Shown here piece after piece: positions 40,758-50,800 of a DNA stretch of 64,000 bases. Made by a program: the position numbers and the translations under genes. Source of the DNA: an uncultured Bacilli bacterium (GTDB lineage Bacteria > Bacillota_I > Bacilli_A > RF39 > UBA660). The stretch's first letter is position 1, and each line of letters opens with the position of its first letter. The stretch is taken from contig CAKOOM010000001.1 of NCBI GenBank assembly GCA_934098395.1, positions 1 to 64,000 of the forward strand, in the 5' to 3' direction. The notes beneath the pieces were generated by a model. The model made no database searches and had not been told where the DNA came from. It worked only from the letters and a program-made list of their open reading frames with translations.

Positions 40758-40780
40758 TTATTTGATAGGTGGTTGCTAAA

Positions 40781-41203
40781 ATGAAAAAAATGTATGTTGA
40801 TAGAATATTAGAGTTAGCGAAAAAAGGATATGATAACGATGAAATACCTGTTGGTGCTATTATTATAAAAGATAATCAAATAATTGGTGAAGGTATTAAT
40901 AGTAGAAAAAATAAATTAAGTGTAATAGGCCATGCAGAAATAAATGCTATTGAGGAAGCTTGTAAAAATGTAGGGGATTGGAGGCTTGATGATTGCGTTA
41001 TGTATGTGACATTGGCTCCTTGTATGATGTGTACTGGTACTATTGTTGAAAGTAGAATTAATAAAGTATATTATTTATGTGATAGAACAAATGTTTGTTT
41101 TGAACCTAAAAAATATCTTAATCTTGAAAAGATAATTGATGAATCTGCATCGAAAGAATATTTATGTTTATTACAATTATTTTTTGAAAATATGAGAAAT
41201 TAA
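40781..41203 (+). CDS. tadA: tRNA adenosine-34 deaminase
   Basis: 140 aa from the ATG at 40781 behind AGGTGG; an upstream GTG lies within that site. Zinc/catalytic motifs: 'GHAEINAIEEA' (His and catalytic Glu, about residues 49-60) and 'PCMMC' (about 81-85). 'DEIPVGAIIIKDNQIIGEG' opens the deaminase fold. It converts A34 to inosine in tRNA-Arg(ACG). Location before dnaX, adjacent to the SRP RNA, matches Bacillus. Confidence 0.93.
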   Translation: MKKMYVDRILELAKKGYDNDEIPVGAIIIKDNQIIGEGINSRKNKLSVIGHAEINAIEEACKNVGDWRLDDCVMYVTLAPCMMCTGTIVESRINKVYYLCDRTNVCFEPKKYLNLEKIIDESASKEYLCLLQLFFENMRN

Positions 41204-41213
41204 GTATAAATTG

Positions 41214-41222
41214 TGATATAAT
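41214..41222 (+). promoter_or_regulatory. Extended -10 promoter of dnaX
   Basis: TGATATAAT 29 bases upstream of the dnaX ATG, between tadA and dnaX. Confidence 0.5.
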
Positions 41223-41250
41223 TGTTGTATAGGTTGAATCGAGGTGTAAT

Positions 41251-42954
41251 ATGGATTATTTAGCTTTATATAGAAAATATCGTCCTAGTAATTTAGATGA
41301 TGTTGTAGGACAAGAAGAAATAAAAAAAATATTATCTACTTCAATTGTTAATGGAACTATAACACATGCTTATTTATTTTCTGGTCCAAGAGGAACAGGA
41401 AAAACAACGATGGCAAAAATATTAGCTAAAATGGTTAATTGTTTAAATCCTGTTGATGGAAATCCATGTAATGAATGTACTAACTGTAAAAATTTATTTA
41501 ATAGTAGTGATATAATTGAAATAGATGCAGCATCTAATAATGGTGTTGATGAGATACGTGATTTGCGTGAAAAGGCAAATTTGGTACCTAGCATGTGTAA
41601 ATATAAAGTATATATTATTGATGAAGTTCATATGTTAACAGTGCAAGCTTTTAATGCATTGTTGAAAACTTTAGAAGAACCTCCAAAACATGTAATTTTT
41701 ATTTTGGCTACGACTGAATATCATAAAATTCCTTTAACAATTACATCTAGATGTCAAAAATTTCAATTTAATAAAATAGATGATAATTTAATAGTTTCAC
41801 GTTTGAGAAAAATTGCTGATTTAGAGAAAATTGAAATAACTGATGAAGCACTTATTGAAATTGCTAAAATATCAGATGGTGGGATGCGAGATTCAATTAA
41901 TTTTTTAGATCAATTGCGTTCTTTTAAATGTGATGAAAAAATAACTGTAGATGATGTTTATGATGTTTGTGGAAATGTATCAGTATTTGATATAAAAAAT
42001 TTACTTGTTTATATCAAAAATAATGATGTGGAGAATATTACATTATTTTTTGAAAAAATGAGTGAAACAGGTAAAAATTATACGAAATTTATGGAAAATT
42101 TTTGTGATTTCTTAAAGGATGTTATTTTATTTAAAAATAATGTTTCAAATAAATTAATTAACTCAAATAAAGATGTTCTTAATGAAGCAGCAGATTTGTT
42201 TTCTATAGATAATATTTATAGTATTATTAATGATGTAAATGTTTTAATTGATAGATTAAGATTTGTTTCTAGACAGTCAATATTTGTTATTACTAACTTT
42301 TTGCTTGTAAGTTATAATTTAAATAAAGCTAGTGAAAGTAATAAAATTGAAGAAAAAATGGATTCTGTTTCATATGAAATGGCATTTGATATTGGAAAAA
42401 GTAAATCTACAGTAAAAGAAGATGTTAATTTAAATATAGATGTAAATGATACGAATGTTGAAGAAAAGTCTTTATTGGATAATGTGCTAAAAAATAGGGA
42501 GATAATTATTAATAATGCATTTTCTGTTGCTAATAAGACAATAAAGAATGATTTACATAAAAAATATGATTTAGTTAGTGAATATTTGACAGATAAAAAA
42601 TTTGGACCTGTATCAGGAATGTTATCTGATACTGATTTGGAAGTAGCTGGAACTGGTTATATAATTTTAACTGGTAAGTATGATGCAATAGTTAATAATA
42701 TAAATAATAATTATCAATTGTTTAATGAACTTATTAATAAGGTTTTTGATGGTGAATATAAGTTTGTTGTTATTACTAAAGATGAGTGGAATAAATATAA
42801 AAAGGATTATATAAGTAATATTAAAAGTGGAAAAAAGTATGAAGTTATTGATTTAGATGATCGTATAATTGATATAAATGTATTAGATAAAGAACCAACT
42901 GTTGTTGATAAATTGTTTTCTATAGTTGGCGAGGATAGTATAGAATTTAAATAG
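41251..42954 (+). CDS. dnaX: DNA polymerase III subunits gamma/tau
   Basis: 567 aa. The AAA+ clamp-loader has 'YLFSGPRGTGKTTMAKILAK' (Walker A, about residues 41-60), zinc cysteines 'NCLNPVDGNPCNECTNC', Walker B 'VYIIDEVHML' and SRC 'TSRCQKF'. The C-terminal tau-like portion (about 370-567) is low in conservation but long, so tau function is probable. The gene is followed by ybaB-recR in the conserved order. ATG is behind GAGGTG. Confidence 0.97.
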   Translation: MDYLALYRKYRPSNLDDVVGQEEIKKILSTSIVNGTITHAYLFSGPRGTGKTTMAKILAKMVNCLNPVDGNPCNECTNCKNLFNSSDIIEIDAASNNGVDEIRDLREKANLVPSMCKYKVYIIDEVHMLTVQAFNALLKTLEEPPKHVIFILATTEYHKIPLTITSRCQKFQFNKIDDNLIVSRLRKIADLEKIEITDEALIEIAKISDGGMRDSINFLDQLRSFKCDEKITVDDVYDVCGNVSVFDIKNLLVYIKNNDVENITLFFEKMSETGKNYTKFMENFCDFLKDVILFKNNVSNKLINSNKDVLNEAADLFSIDNIYSIINDVNVLIDRLRFVSRQSIFVITNFLLVSYNLNKASESNKIEEKMDSVSYEMAFDIGKSKSTVKEDVNLNIDVNDTNVEEKSLLDNVLKNREIIINNAFSVANKTIKNDLHKKYDLVSEYLTDKKFGPVSGMLSDTDLEVAGTGYIILTGKYDAIVNNINNNYQLFNELINKVFDGEYKFVVITKDEWNKYKKDYISNIKSGKKYEVIDLDDRIIDINVLDKEPTVVDKLFSIVGEDSIEFK

Positions 42955-42969
42955 GAAAGGTGATATATA

Positions 42970-43269
42970 ATGAATATGCAAAAATTAATGCAAGAAGCTC
43001 AAAAAATGCAAGCTCAATTGCAGAGAGATCAAAAAGAATTAGAAAGTACTGTTTATGAGGGTAGTTCTTCTTTAGTAAAAGTAAAAATGAATGGAAAATA
43101 TGAAGTTATGGATGTTAAAATAGAAAATATTGAAGAATTTTCTTCTGAGGATGTTGAAATACTTCAGGATATGATTATGGTTGCAATGAATGAAGTTTTA
43201 ACTAAAATTAAAAAAGATAAAGAAAAGAAAATGGGAAAATATGGTCATGGATTGTCTGGGTTGATGTAA
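42970..43269 (+). CDS. ybaB: YbaB/EbfC nucleoid-associated protein
   Basis: 99 aa. 'MQKLMQEAQKMQAQLQRDQK' is the typical N-terminal helix; 'LVKVKMNGKYEVMDVKIEN' the central sheet. Dimers with a tweezer shape bind DNA non-specifically. Starts 15 bases after dnaX behind AAAGGTGAT and precedes recR by one base, the conserved dnaX-ybaB-recR operon. Confidence 0.95.
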   Translation: MNMQKLMQEAQKMQAQLQRDQKELESTVYEGSSSLVKVKMNGKYEVMDVKIENIEEFSSEDVEILQDMIMVAMNEVLTKIKKDKEKKMGKYGHGLSGLM

Positions 43270-43270
43270 T

Positions 43271-43864
43271 ATGTATCCAAGTAGTGTAAGAAATCTTATT
43301 GAATGTTTAAAGGGGCTTCCGGGTATTGGTGAAAAATCAGCTGAAAGAATGGCTTATTCAATAATTAATTTTGATGGTGAAAAATTAGATGATTTTGCTT
43401 CATCTTTGATTGAAATAAAAAATTTAAAAAGATGTTCTATTTGCAATAATATAACAGATAATGATATATGTAATATTTGTAATGATGATAATAGAAGTAG
43501 TAATACTATTTTTGTTGTTGAAAAACCTAAAGATGTAGCATTATTTGAAAGGATGGGTAATTATCATGGAAAATATCATGTTTTAGGTGGATTGATTTCT
43601 CCGATTGATGGTATTAATCCTGAAGATATTAATATTAATAATTTAATTAATAGAGTTAAAAATGATAATGTTGAGGAAGTAATAGTGGTTTTAAAACCAA
43701 GTATTGAAGGTGAAACGACAATGCAATATATTAAAAAGGTTTTATCTTCTTATCCGGTTAAAGTTTCTAAAATACCTATTGGTATACCTATGGGAACAGA
43801 TATTGAATATATTGATTTAATGACTTTAGAGATGGCTTTTGAGGATAGAAAGGATATTTCATAA
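43271..43864 (+). CDS. recR: Recombination protein RecR
   Basis: 197 aa. HhH 'LIECLKGLPGIGEKSAERMA' (about residues 7-26), zinc finger 'CSICNNITDNDICNIC' (about 57-72) and TOPRIM with 'IFVVEKPKDVALFERMG'. RecR forms a ring that, with RecF/RecO, mediates RecA loading at gaps. It is preceded by ybaB and followed by bofA, as in Bacillus. Confidence 0.96.
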   Translation: MYPSSVRNLIECLKGLPGIGEKSAERMAYSIINFDGEKLDDFASSLIEIKNLKRCSICNNITDNDICNICNDDNRSSNTIFVVEKPKDVALFERMGNYHGKYHVLGGLISPIDGINPEDININNLINRVKNDNVEEVIVVLKPSIEGETTMQYIKKVLSSYPVKVSKIPIGIPMGTDIEYIDLMTLEMAFEDRKDIS

Positions 43865-43900
43865 ATATGGATAATTAACATATTATTTATTGGTGATAAT

Positions 43901-44089
43901 ATGTTAAAAAAGTTTTTAGTACTTTTAAAGAAAATAATTATTTCAGTATTGTTAATTTATGCTTATAATAAATTATCGTTACCATTAAATATTATTATTC
44001 CGATTAATTTAATTACAATATTTTTAGTTACTTTATTTGGAATTCCTTCAATATTAATGTTAATTTTATTTTCTTTATTATGTATTTAG
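43901..44089 (+). CDS. bofA: BofA-like pro-sigma-K processing inhibitor
   Basis: 62 aa with two hydrophobic segments. 'LPLNIIIPINLITIFLVTLF' then 'GIPSILMLILFSLLCI' matches the BofA C-terminal block (PlNxxT...GIPG). In Bacillus BofA with SpoIVFA holds the SpoIVFB protease inactive in the outer forespore membrane. Position after recR supports orthology. GGTGATAAT precedes the ATG. The protein is shorter than Bacillus BofA (87 aa). Confidence 0.82.
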   Translation: MLKKFLVLLKKIIISVLLIYAYNKLSLPLNIIIPINLITIFLVTLFGIPSILMLILFSLLCI

Positions 44090-44098
44090 GAGGTTATT

Positions 44099-44965
44099 AT
44101 GCTGGATGATTTTAAGGACAAGCATTTATTAGCTTATAATATTATTATAAATGAACTTAAGAATAATAAAATAAGTCATGCATATTTGATTGATGAAAAT
44201 AATAATGATGATGCAATGGCTTTTGTTATGGCTTTTGTTAAAGCACTTATTTGTAATAATCATATGACTAATAATGAAAATTGTAAAAATTGTTATTTAT
44301 GCAAAAGAATAGATGATGGAAATTATCCTGAAATTAAAATAATTGAACCTATAGGAATGTTAATAAAAAAACAACAAATATTAGATTTGCAAAGAGAATT
44401 TTCAAGATCTAGTGTTGAAGGTAGTAAAAAAATCTATGTTATAAAAGATTGTGACAAAATGCGTGCTGAGGCAGCAAACTCTATGCTTAAATTTTTAGAA
44501 GAGCCAGATAATAATATAGTTGCAATTTTAATGACAAATAATTATAATAGTGTTTTGGAAACAATTATTTCTAGGTGTCAAATAATAAAATTAAATAATA
44601 ATTTTGATGTTGTTGATGAGGAAGAGGATAAAATTGTTTATAACTTGGCTTTAAATTTTGTTGATTCTTTAGAAAAATATGGTACAAGGACACTATTAAG
44701 AATTAAGGAAATATTTGTTGATAATAATTTTTTAAAGGATAGAGAGAATGTTATTTTATTATTAGATAATATGATAGATATTTATTACTCTATACTTAAA
44801 GATAAAATGTTTAATAATAATAATTTATTGAATTATTCTAATAATAGTGTTAATAAAATTATTTTTAAAATTGATTTTTTAAATTCTGTTCGAGATAAAG
44901 TTAAATATAATATAAATATTAACTTACTTCTTGATAATATTGTGGTGAATATTGGAGGTGTATAA
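44099..44965 (+). CDS. holB: DNA polymerase III delta-prime subunit
   Basis: 288 aa. An AAA+ clamp-loader fold without Walker A, as expected for delta prime: 'NKISHAYLIDENNNDDAMAF' replaces the P-loop; cysteines 'CKNCYLCKR' form the zinc site; 'KKIYVIKDCDKMRAEAANSM' and 'LKFLEEPDNNIVAI' follow, then 'ISRCQ'. tmk, which normally precedes holB in Bacillus, is absent here. ATG follows AGGAGGT, 9 bases after bofA. It leads directly into ricT. Confidence 0.92.
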   Translation: MLDDFKDKHLLAYNIIINELKNNKISHAYLIDENNNDDAMAFVMAFVKALICNNHMTNNENCKNCYLCKRIDDGNYPEIKIIEPIGMLIKKQQILDLQREFSRSSVEGSKKIYVIKDCDKMRAEAANSMLKFLEEPDNNIVAILMTNNYNSVLETIISRCQIIKLNNNFDVVDEEEDKIVYNLALNFVDSLEKYGTRTLLRIKEIFVDNNFLKDRENVILLLDNMIDIYYSILKDKMFNNNNLLNYSNNSVNKIIFKIDFLNSVRDKVKYNININLLLDNIVVNIGGV

Positions 44966-44969
44966 AGAA

Positions 44970-45758
44970 ATGGTAGTAGGTGTTAAATTAAATGAATGTG
45001 GTAAAACATATTATTTTAATTCTAATGGAATTAAAATAAATATTTCTGATAATGTTATTGTTAATACAGAAAAAGGCCTTCAATATGGTATAGTTGTTTG
45101 TTTTGTTGATGATAAAAATATTAATAAAAATTTGGAATATAAAAATGTTATAAGAGTAGCTACGAAAACTGATTATAAGAAATATTTAAGTAATATTAAG
45201 GATGCTAAGAAAGCACTAGTAAAATGTAATGAATTAATAGATAAATATGGGCTTTTAATGAAAATTATAGATGTTAATTATACCTTTGATAGAGAACAAT
45301 TAATATTTAGATTTTTATCTGATGATAGGGTTGATTTTAGACAGTTAGCAAAGGATTTAGGTTCTATATTTAAAACAAGGATAGAGCTTAGGCAAGTAGG
45401 GATTAGGGACAAGGCTAAAGAAATAGGTGGTATTGGTCCTTGTGGTAGAAAGATTTGTTGTAATAGTTTTTTAACTGAATTTGATAGTGTTTCAATAAAT
45501 ATGGCTAAAAATCAAAATTTATCTTTAAATCCTTCGAAGATTAATGGAGTTTGTGGAAGATTACTTTGTTGCTTAAAATATGAAAATGATATTTATACGG
45601 AATATAAAAAAGATTTACCTGATGTTGGTAATAAGATTAAAACTGATGAATATGAAGGAAAAGTAATTTCTGTTGATGTTTTTAATAAAGTATATAAAGT
45701 GCTTTGTAATTCTGGTGAAATTATAGTGGTTGATAAAAAAAATGATAGTAAAAAATAA
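44970..45758 (+). CDS. ricT: PSP1-domain protein RicT/YaaT
   Basis: 262 aa from the ATG at 44970 behind GGAGGTG, just after holB stops. The PSP1 domain contains the cysteine array 'IGPCGRKICCNSF' and 'NGVCGRLLCCLKYEND', the cluster-binding pattern of RicT. In Bacillus RicT acts with RicA and RicF in a 4Fe-4S complex that stimulates RNase Y and affects sporulation. The partner genes are not in the window. Its end overlaps the trmN6 start by 17 bases. Confidence 0.92.
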   Translation: MVVGVKLNECGKTYYFNSNGIKINISDNVIVNTEKGLQYGIVVCFVDDKNINKNLEYKNVIRVATKTDYKKYLSNIKDAKKALVKCNELIDKYGLLMKIIDVNYTFDREQLIFRFLSDDRVDFRQLAKDLGSIFKTRIELRQVGIRDKAKEIGGIGPCGRKICCNSFLTEFDSVSINMAKNQNLSLNPSKINGVCGRLLCCLKYENDIYTEYKKDLPDVGNKIKTDEYEGKVISVDVFNKVYKVLCNSGEIIVVDKKNDSKK

Positions 45759-46464
45759 ATTATTAAATTTTAAGAATAAATATATTTATCAAGATAATGA
45801 TTGTTTTTTATTCTCACTCGATTCAGTTTTGTTAGCTAACTTTGTTACTATTAAATTAAGTGATAAAAAAATAATTGATTTGTGTTGTGGTAATGCTCCA
45901 ATCCCTATGCTTTTGTCTTTTAGAACGAATGCTAGGATTTTTGGCGTAGAAATTCAAAAGAATATTTCTGATTTAGCTATTAAATCAATAAATGAGAATA
46001 AGATGGATAAACAAATTAGTATATTAAATGCGGATGTATGTGATATTTGTGATAATTATGTAGCTGAATCATTTGATGTTGTAACGTTTAATCCGCCGTA
46101 TTTTAAATATAAAAAAGATAGTTTAGTTAATTATAATGTAAGTAAAACAATAGCAAGGCATGAAGTTAAAATTGATTTGAATACTTTATTTAAAGTAAGT
46201 AGTTATTTGGTAAAAAATGGTGGCACAATAGCTTTTGTTCATCGTACAGAGCGATTTGTTGAGATATTGTCTCTGATGAAAAAATATAATATTGAACCTA
46301 AAAAAGTGAGATTTGTATATCCAAAGATTAATAGTGATAGTAACTTAGTTTTGATTGAGGGGGTAAAAAACGGTAAATTAGGTTTAAAGTTGTTATCTCC
46401 GTTAATAGTTCACAATAGTAATAATGAATATACAGAATATATTAAAACAATGTTTGGAGGGTAA
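45742..46464 (+). CDS. trmN6: tRNA1(Val) adenine-37-N6-methyltransferase-like
   Basis: 240 aa from the ATG at 45742, inside the end of ricT; TTG at 45730 is an alternative. Motif I 'IIDLCCGNAPIPMLLSF' (about residues 45-61) and catalytic 'NPPYF' (about 118-122) define an N6-adenine methyltransferase of the TrmN6/YabB type. It follows ricT as yabB follows yaaT-yabA in Bacillus; yabA is missing. Exact tRNA target is inferred from family. Confidence 0.88.
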   Translation: MIVKNKLLNFKNKYIYQDNDCFLFSLDSVLLANFVTIKLSDKKIIDLCCGNAPIPMLLSFRTNARIFGVEIQKNISDLAIKSINENKMDKQISILNADVCDICDNYVAESFDVVTFNPPYFKYKKDSLVNYNVSKTIARHEVKIDLNTLFKVSSYLVKNGGTIAFVHRTERFVEILSLMKKYNIEPKKVRFVYPKINSDSNLVLIEGVKNGKLGLKLLSPLIVHNSNNEYTEYIKTMFGG

Positions 46465-46467
46465 TGT

Positions 46468-47307
46468 ATGTGGCAAAATAGTTATGATGGTAGTCCGAGT
46501 GTTTATATTGTACCAACGCCTATTGGTAATTTGGGAGATATAACTAATAGGGCATTAGAAACTTTAAAAAATGTTGATGTAATTTTTTCTGAGGACACGA
46601 GAGTTACTTTACAATTATTAAATTATTTTAACATTAAAAATAAGTTAATTCATATGGATGATCATAATGAAGATACTGTAAAAGAGAAAGTTTTAGAGTA
46701 TTTAAAAAATTATAAAAATGTGGCAATAGTAACTGATAGAGGAACTCCAATTATTAGTGATCCAGGATATAAAACGGTTAAATTTTTAAAAGAAAAAGGC
46801 TATAATGTTATTGCATTACCTGGTGCTTGTGCTTTTGTTCCTGCATTAGTAATGTCTTCAATAAGTTCAGAGCACTTTACTTTTTATGGTTTTTTATCTA
46901 GTAAAACAAGTAAAATGTATGAAGAATTAGAAAATTTAAAAGATAGTGACTATACGTTGGTTTTTTATGAGGCACCTCATCGAATTATTAAAACTCTTAA
47001 TGCTATGTTAGAAGTGTTTGGCGATAGATATATTAGTATATCAAGGGAAATATCAAAATTGCATGAAAGTGTTTTTGTTGGTAAAATTAGTGAAGTTATT
47101 GACACTTTTGTTGATATAAAGGGAGAATTTGTTATTATTGTATCTCCAAATAATGAGACAGTATCAACAGATATGTCGATAATTGATAGTGTAAATATGT
47201 ATATTAGAAGTGGGTTAAGTAGTATGGAAGCAATTAAAAGAGTTGCCAAAGAAAGAAAAATACCTAAAAATGATGTATATATGGAATTTCATAGAGGTGG
47301 TAAGTAA
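46468..47307 (+). CDS. rsmI: 16S rRNA (cytidine-1402-2'-O)-methyltransferase
   Basis: 279 aa tetrapyrrole-methylase fold. 'VYIVPTPIGNLGDITNRALE' near residue 12, 'SEDTRVTLQLL', 'TDRGTPIISDPGYK' and 'LPGACAFVPALVMSS' are the RsmI blocks. It acts on C1402 in the P site of the 30S subunit. Starts 3 bases after trmN6 behind GGAGGGTAATGT; its stop overlaps the pth start (TAATG). Confidence 0.95.
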   Translation: MWQNSYDGSPSVYIVPTPIGNLGDITNRALETLKNVDVIFSEDTRVTLQLLNYFNIKNKLIHMDDHNEDTVKEKVLEYLKNYKNVAIVTDRGTPIISDPGYKTVKFLKEKGYNVIALPGACAFVPALVMSSISSEHFTFYGFLSSKTSKMYEELENLKDSDYTLVFYEAPHRIIKTLNAMLEVFGDRYISISREISKLHESVFVGKISEVIDTFVDIKGEFVIIVSPNNETVSTDMSIIDSVNMYIRSGLSSMEAIKRVAKERKIPKNDVYMEFHRGGK

Positions 47308-47873
47308 TGAAATTGGTAGTAGGTCTTGGTAATCCAGGAAGCGAATATAAAAATACGAGACATAATATTGGATATATGTATCTTGATTATCTTTTTGGTA
47401 CTGATTTTACTTTAAATAATAAGTTTATGGCAATGGAAAAAGAAGTATATGTTAATAATGAAAAAATTATGATAATTAAACCAACAACATATATGAATTT
47501 ATCTGGAGAAGCAGTATTAAAATATGTTAATTATTATAAAATTGGAATAGATGATATTTTAATTATTCAGGATGATTTGGATATGGATATTGGCAGTTAT
47601 AAATTAATGTATAATCATGGTGATGGTGGACATAATGGTATAAAGAATATTATTTTAAATTTATCTAGTAAATGTTTTTTACGTCTTAAAATAGGAATTT
47701 CTAAAGATAAAACTATTGATACGAAAAATTATGTTTTGGGTAAGTTTGATAAAACAGAAATTGATAAGTTGAATAATGTGTTTTTAAATCTTAAGGATTT
47801 TATTAGTGATTTTGAAGAAATGAATAGGGAAAAATTAATTGGTAAATATAATACTATGAATAATAATAAATGA
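47307..47873 (+). CDS. pth: Peptidyl-tRNA hydrolase
   Basis: 188 aa. 'VVGLGNPGSEYKNTRHNIGY' holds the catalytic His; 'KPTTYMNLSGEAV' and 'IQDDLDMDIG' complete the active site, followed by 'GDGGHNGIKNI'. It recycles peptidyl-tRNA dropped from ribosomes. In Bacillus pth is followed by fin and mfd; fin is missing here and mfd starts 8 bases after this stop. Confidence 0.96.
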   Translation: MKLVVGLGNPGSEYKNTRHNIGYMYLDYLFGTDFTLNNKFMAMEKEVYVNNEKIMIIKPTTYMNLSGEAVLKYVNYYKIGIDDILIIQDDLDMDIGSYKLMYNHGDGGHNGIKNIILNLSSKCFLRLKIGISKDKTIDTKNYVLGKFDKTEIDKLNNVFLNLKDFISDFEEMNREKLIGKYNTMNNNK

Positions 47874-47881
47874 GGGATATT

Positions 47882-50800
47882 ATGAAGCTATTTGATAATA
47901 TATTTGATATTAATGATCATGATGATTATTGTGTATCTGGTCTTAATAATGAACTTACTTGTATTAATATATATGATGCTTTTATTAGAAATAATAAAAG
48001 CATTTTAGTGGTTGCAAGTAGTACGTATGTAGCTAACTTATTATATCGTTCTTTACTTAATTATACAGAAAGTGTATTGTTTTTTCCTATGGATGATTTT
48101 TTAACTAGCGAAGCTATTGCAATAAGTCCGGAATTTAAAGTTGAGAGAATTAGTGTGTTAAATACGCTAATTGATAATAATAAATATATTGTTGTTACTA
48201 ATTTAATGGGAGCTCTTAGATATTTACCATCAAAAGAGACATGGAAAAATTCTTTTATTAATTTAAAAATGGGAATGGATGTTGATAGAGATAAATTAAT
48301 TGATAGTTTGTATAATCTTGGATATGAAAGAGTAACTATAGTAAATGGTACTGGGCAACTTGGTGTTAGAGGCTATGTAATTGATATTTTCCCGACTTCT
48401 TATGATAATGCAATTAGGATTGAATTTTGGGGCGATACGATAGATAGTATAAAATATTTTAATATTGATACGCAATTATCTATGAATGAAATAGACGAAG
48501 TTAATATTTATCCTTTTACTGAATTTATATTAGATAAATATGACGAAAATATTATTAAAAAACAAAAATACTTACCTAATTATAGTGAAAATGTAGGTAA
48601 TATTTCTAGTTATTTATCTGGTGGTGTTATATGTTATTATGATTATAATACTTTACTTACTAGTTATTCATTGTTAATAGATTCGATTGAAGCATATGAT
48701 AAGGAAAATAAACCTGAAATAAAAACAAATTATATGTCTACACTTGCTGATATTAAGGGAAATTTTAATATATATTATTATCATTTTGATGAAGCTATTA
48801 ATAGTAAAAAATGTTATAAGTATAATTATAGTTCAATAGATAAGTATAATGGTAACTATAATTTAATAAAAAAAGATATTTTAAATTTTATAGGTAATGG
48901 TAAAACAGTAATTTTATGTATACCAAACAAAGATAGTGCAAAAAGAATTGTTAAATATTTAGAAATTAATGATATTATAATAACAACTGAGGATGGTATT
49001 ATAGATGGCAAGGTAAATTTAATTAATAAAAATGTTTATGATGGTTTTATTTTTAATAACTATGTTGTTATTGGTAAAAATAATTTATTTAATACTAAAG
49101 ATGAGGTTGTTAAATATAAAAGTAAATATAAAATAGGTACAAAAATAAGTTCTATTAATAATATTAATATTGGGGATTATGTGGTGCATGAAATGTTTGG
49201 TATTGGGATATATCAAGGATTAGTTTCTATTACTAAACAAGGAATGAATAAGGATTATTTAAAAATAATGTATGCAGATGGTGATTGTTTATATATTCCT
49301 GTTGAAAATATAGATAGAATTAGTAAATTTAGTGGAAAAGAAGGGACATCTTTTAAGTTAAATAGTTTATCAAATGATAATTGGAGTAAGAAAAAAAATA
49401 AAGTACGTGAAAAGTTGGAAAGTATTGCTAATGATTTATTAAATATATCGGCTCAGAGAGAAATGTCTTTAGGGTACGCGTTTTCTAAAGATGATGAAAA
49501 TCAAATGTTGTTTGATAGCGAATTTGTATATACGGAAACAGCAGATCAGTTGAATGCAATTAATTTAATTAAAGCTGAAATGGAAAAAAATAAACCAATG
49601 GATATGCTACTATGTGGTGATGTTGGTTATGGAAAAACGGAGGTTGCTTTTAGAGCAATGTTTAAAGCTGTTAAAGATAGTAAGCAGGTTGCATATTTAT
49701 GTCCTACGACGATTTTATCTAATCAACAGTATGAATCTGCTAAAAGTAGATTTGCTACTTTTCCTGTGAAGATAGCTCTTATTAACAGATTTGTTGATAA
49801 AGGAAAACAAAAACAAATTTTAGATGATTTAAAAAATGGTAAAATAGATATTATATTTGGTACGCATAGATTACTTAGTGACGATGTAAAATATAAAGAT
49901 TTAGGATTGTTGGTAATTGACGAGGAACAAAGATTTGGTGTTACTCATAAAGAGAAAATTAAGAAAATTAAGGCAAATGTTGATGTGTTAACTTTATCTG
50001 CAACCCCAATACCGCGCACTTTACAAATGTCTATGACGGGTATCAGAAGTCTAGCTTTGATAGAGACACCTCCGAAGGAAAGATATCCGATTCAAACGTA
50101 TGTTTTGGAAGAGTCTGATTTAGTAATTAAAGATGCAATATATAAAGAATTATCCCGTGATGGACAAGTTTTTATACTATATAATAGTGTGGAACATATT
50201 CAAGATAAGTTGATTGAAATAAGTAGATTAGTACCAGAAGCTAAAATGGATTACGCTCATGGTAAAATGACAAAAGAACAACTAGAGAATAAAATGAATA
50301 ACTTTATTAATGGTAAATTTAATGTCTTATTATGTACTACGATTATTGAAACGGGAATTGATATACCTAATGTTAATACTTTAATAATAATAGATGCAGA
50401 TAGATTCGGTTTATCGCAGTTGTATCAAATTAGAGGTAGGATTGGACGTAGTAATAAAATAGGTTATGCATATTTAATGTATGGTAAACATAAATTTTTA
50501 AATGATATTGCTATAAAAAGACTAGATACGATTAAGGAATTTACTGAATTAGGAAGTGGCTTTAAAATTGCTATGAGAGATTTATCTATTAGAGGGGCCG
50601 GTGACATTTTAGGAAGAGAACAATCTGGTTTTATTGATACGGTAGGAATAGATCTTTATTTAAAAATGTTAAATGAAGAAATAAAAAAAGCAAAAGGTGA
50701 AGTGGTAATAAATTCATCAGATGATAATGATGATAAAAAAGATAAACCATTAATAAGTGTATCAACACATATAGATGATAAGTATGTCAGTGATATGGAT

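Larger units (their letters stand above)
39486..40780. other. Gene-poor origin-proximal region with parS cluster, DnaA boxes, Noc-like site and SRP RNA
   Basis: This 1.3-kb AT-rich stretch carries no convincing protein gene. It contains DnaA boxes (39503-39511, 39578-39586, 39652-39660 exact, 40549-40557), a Noc-site-like palindrome in a hairpin (39531-39568), six parS sites (39683-40655), the SRP RNA gene (39996-40073) and an orphan TGATATAAT element (40480-40488). The one minus-strand reading frame (39775-39966) is a by-product of parS. Confidence 0.85.

Noticed and set aside
39486..40780. tRNA genes near the SRP RNA, as in Bacillus
   Set aside because: No cloverleaf or terminal CCA/GGTTCGAATCC-like arm is visible in this AT-rich stretch.
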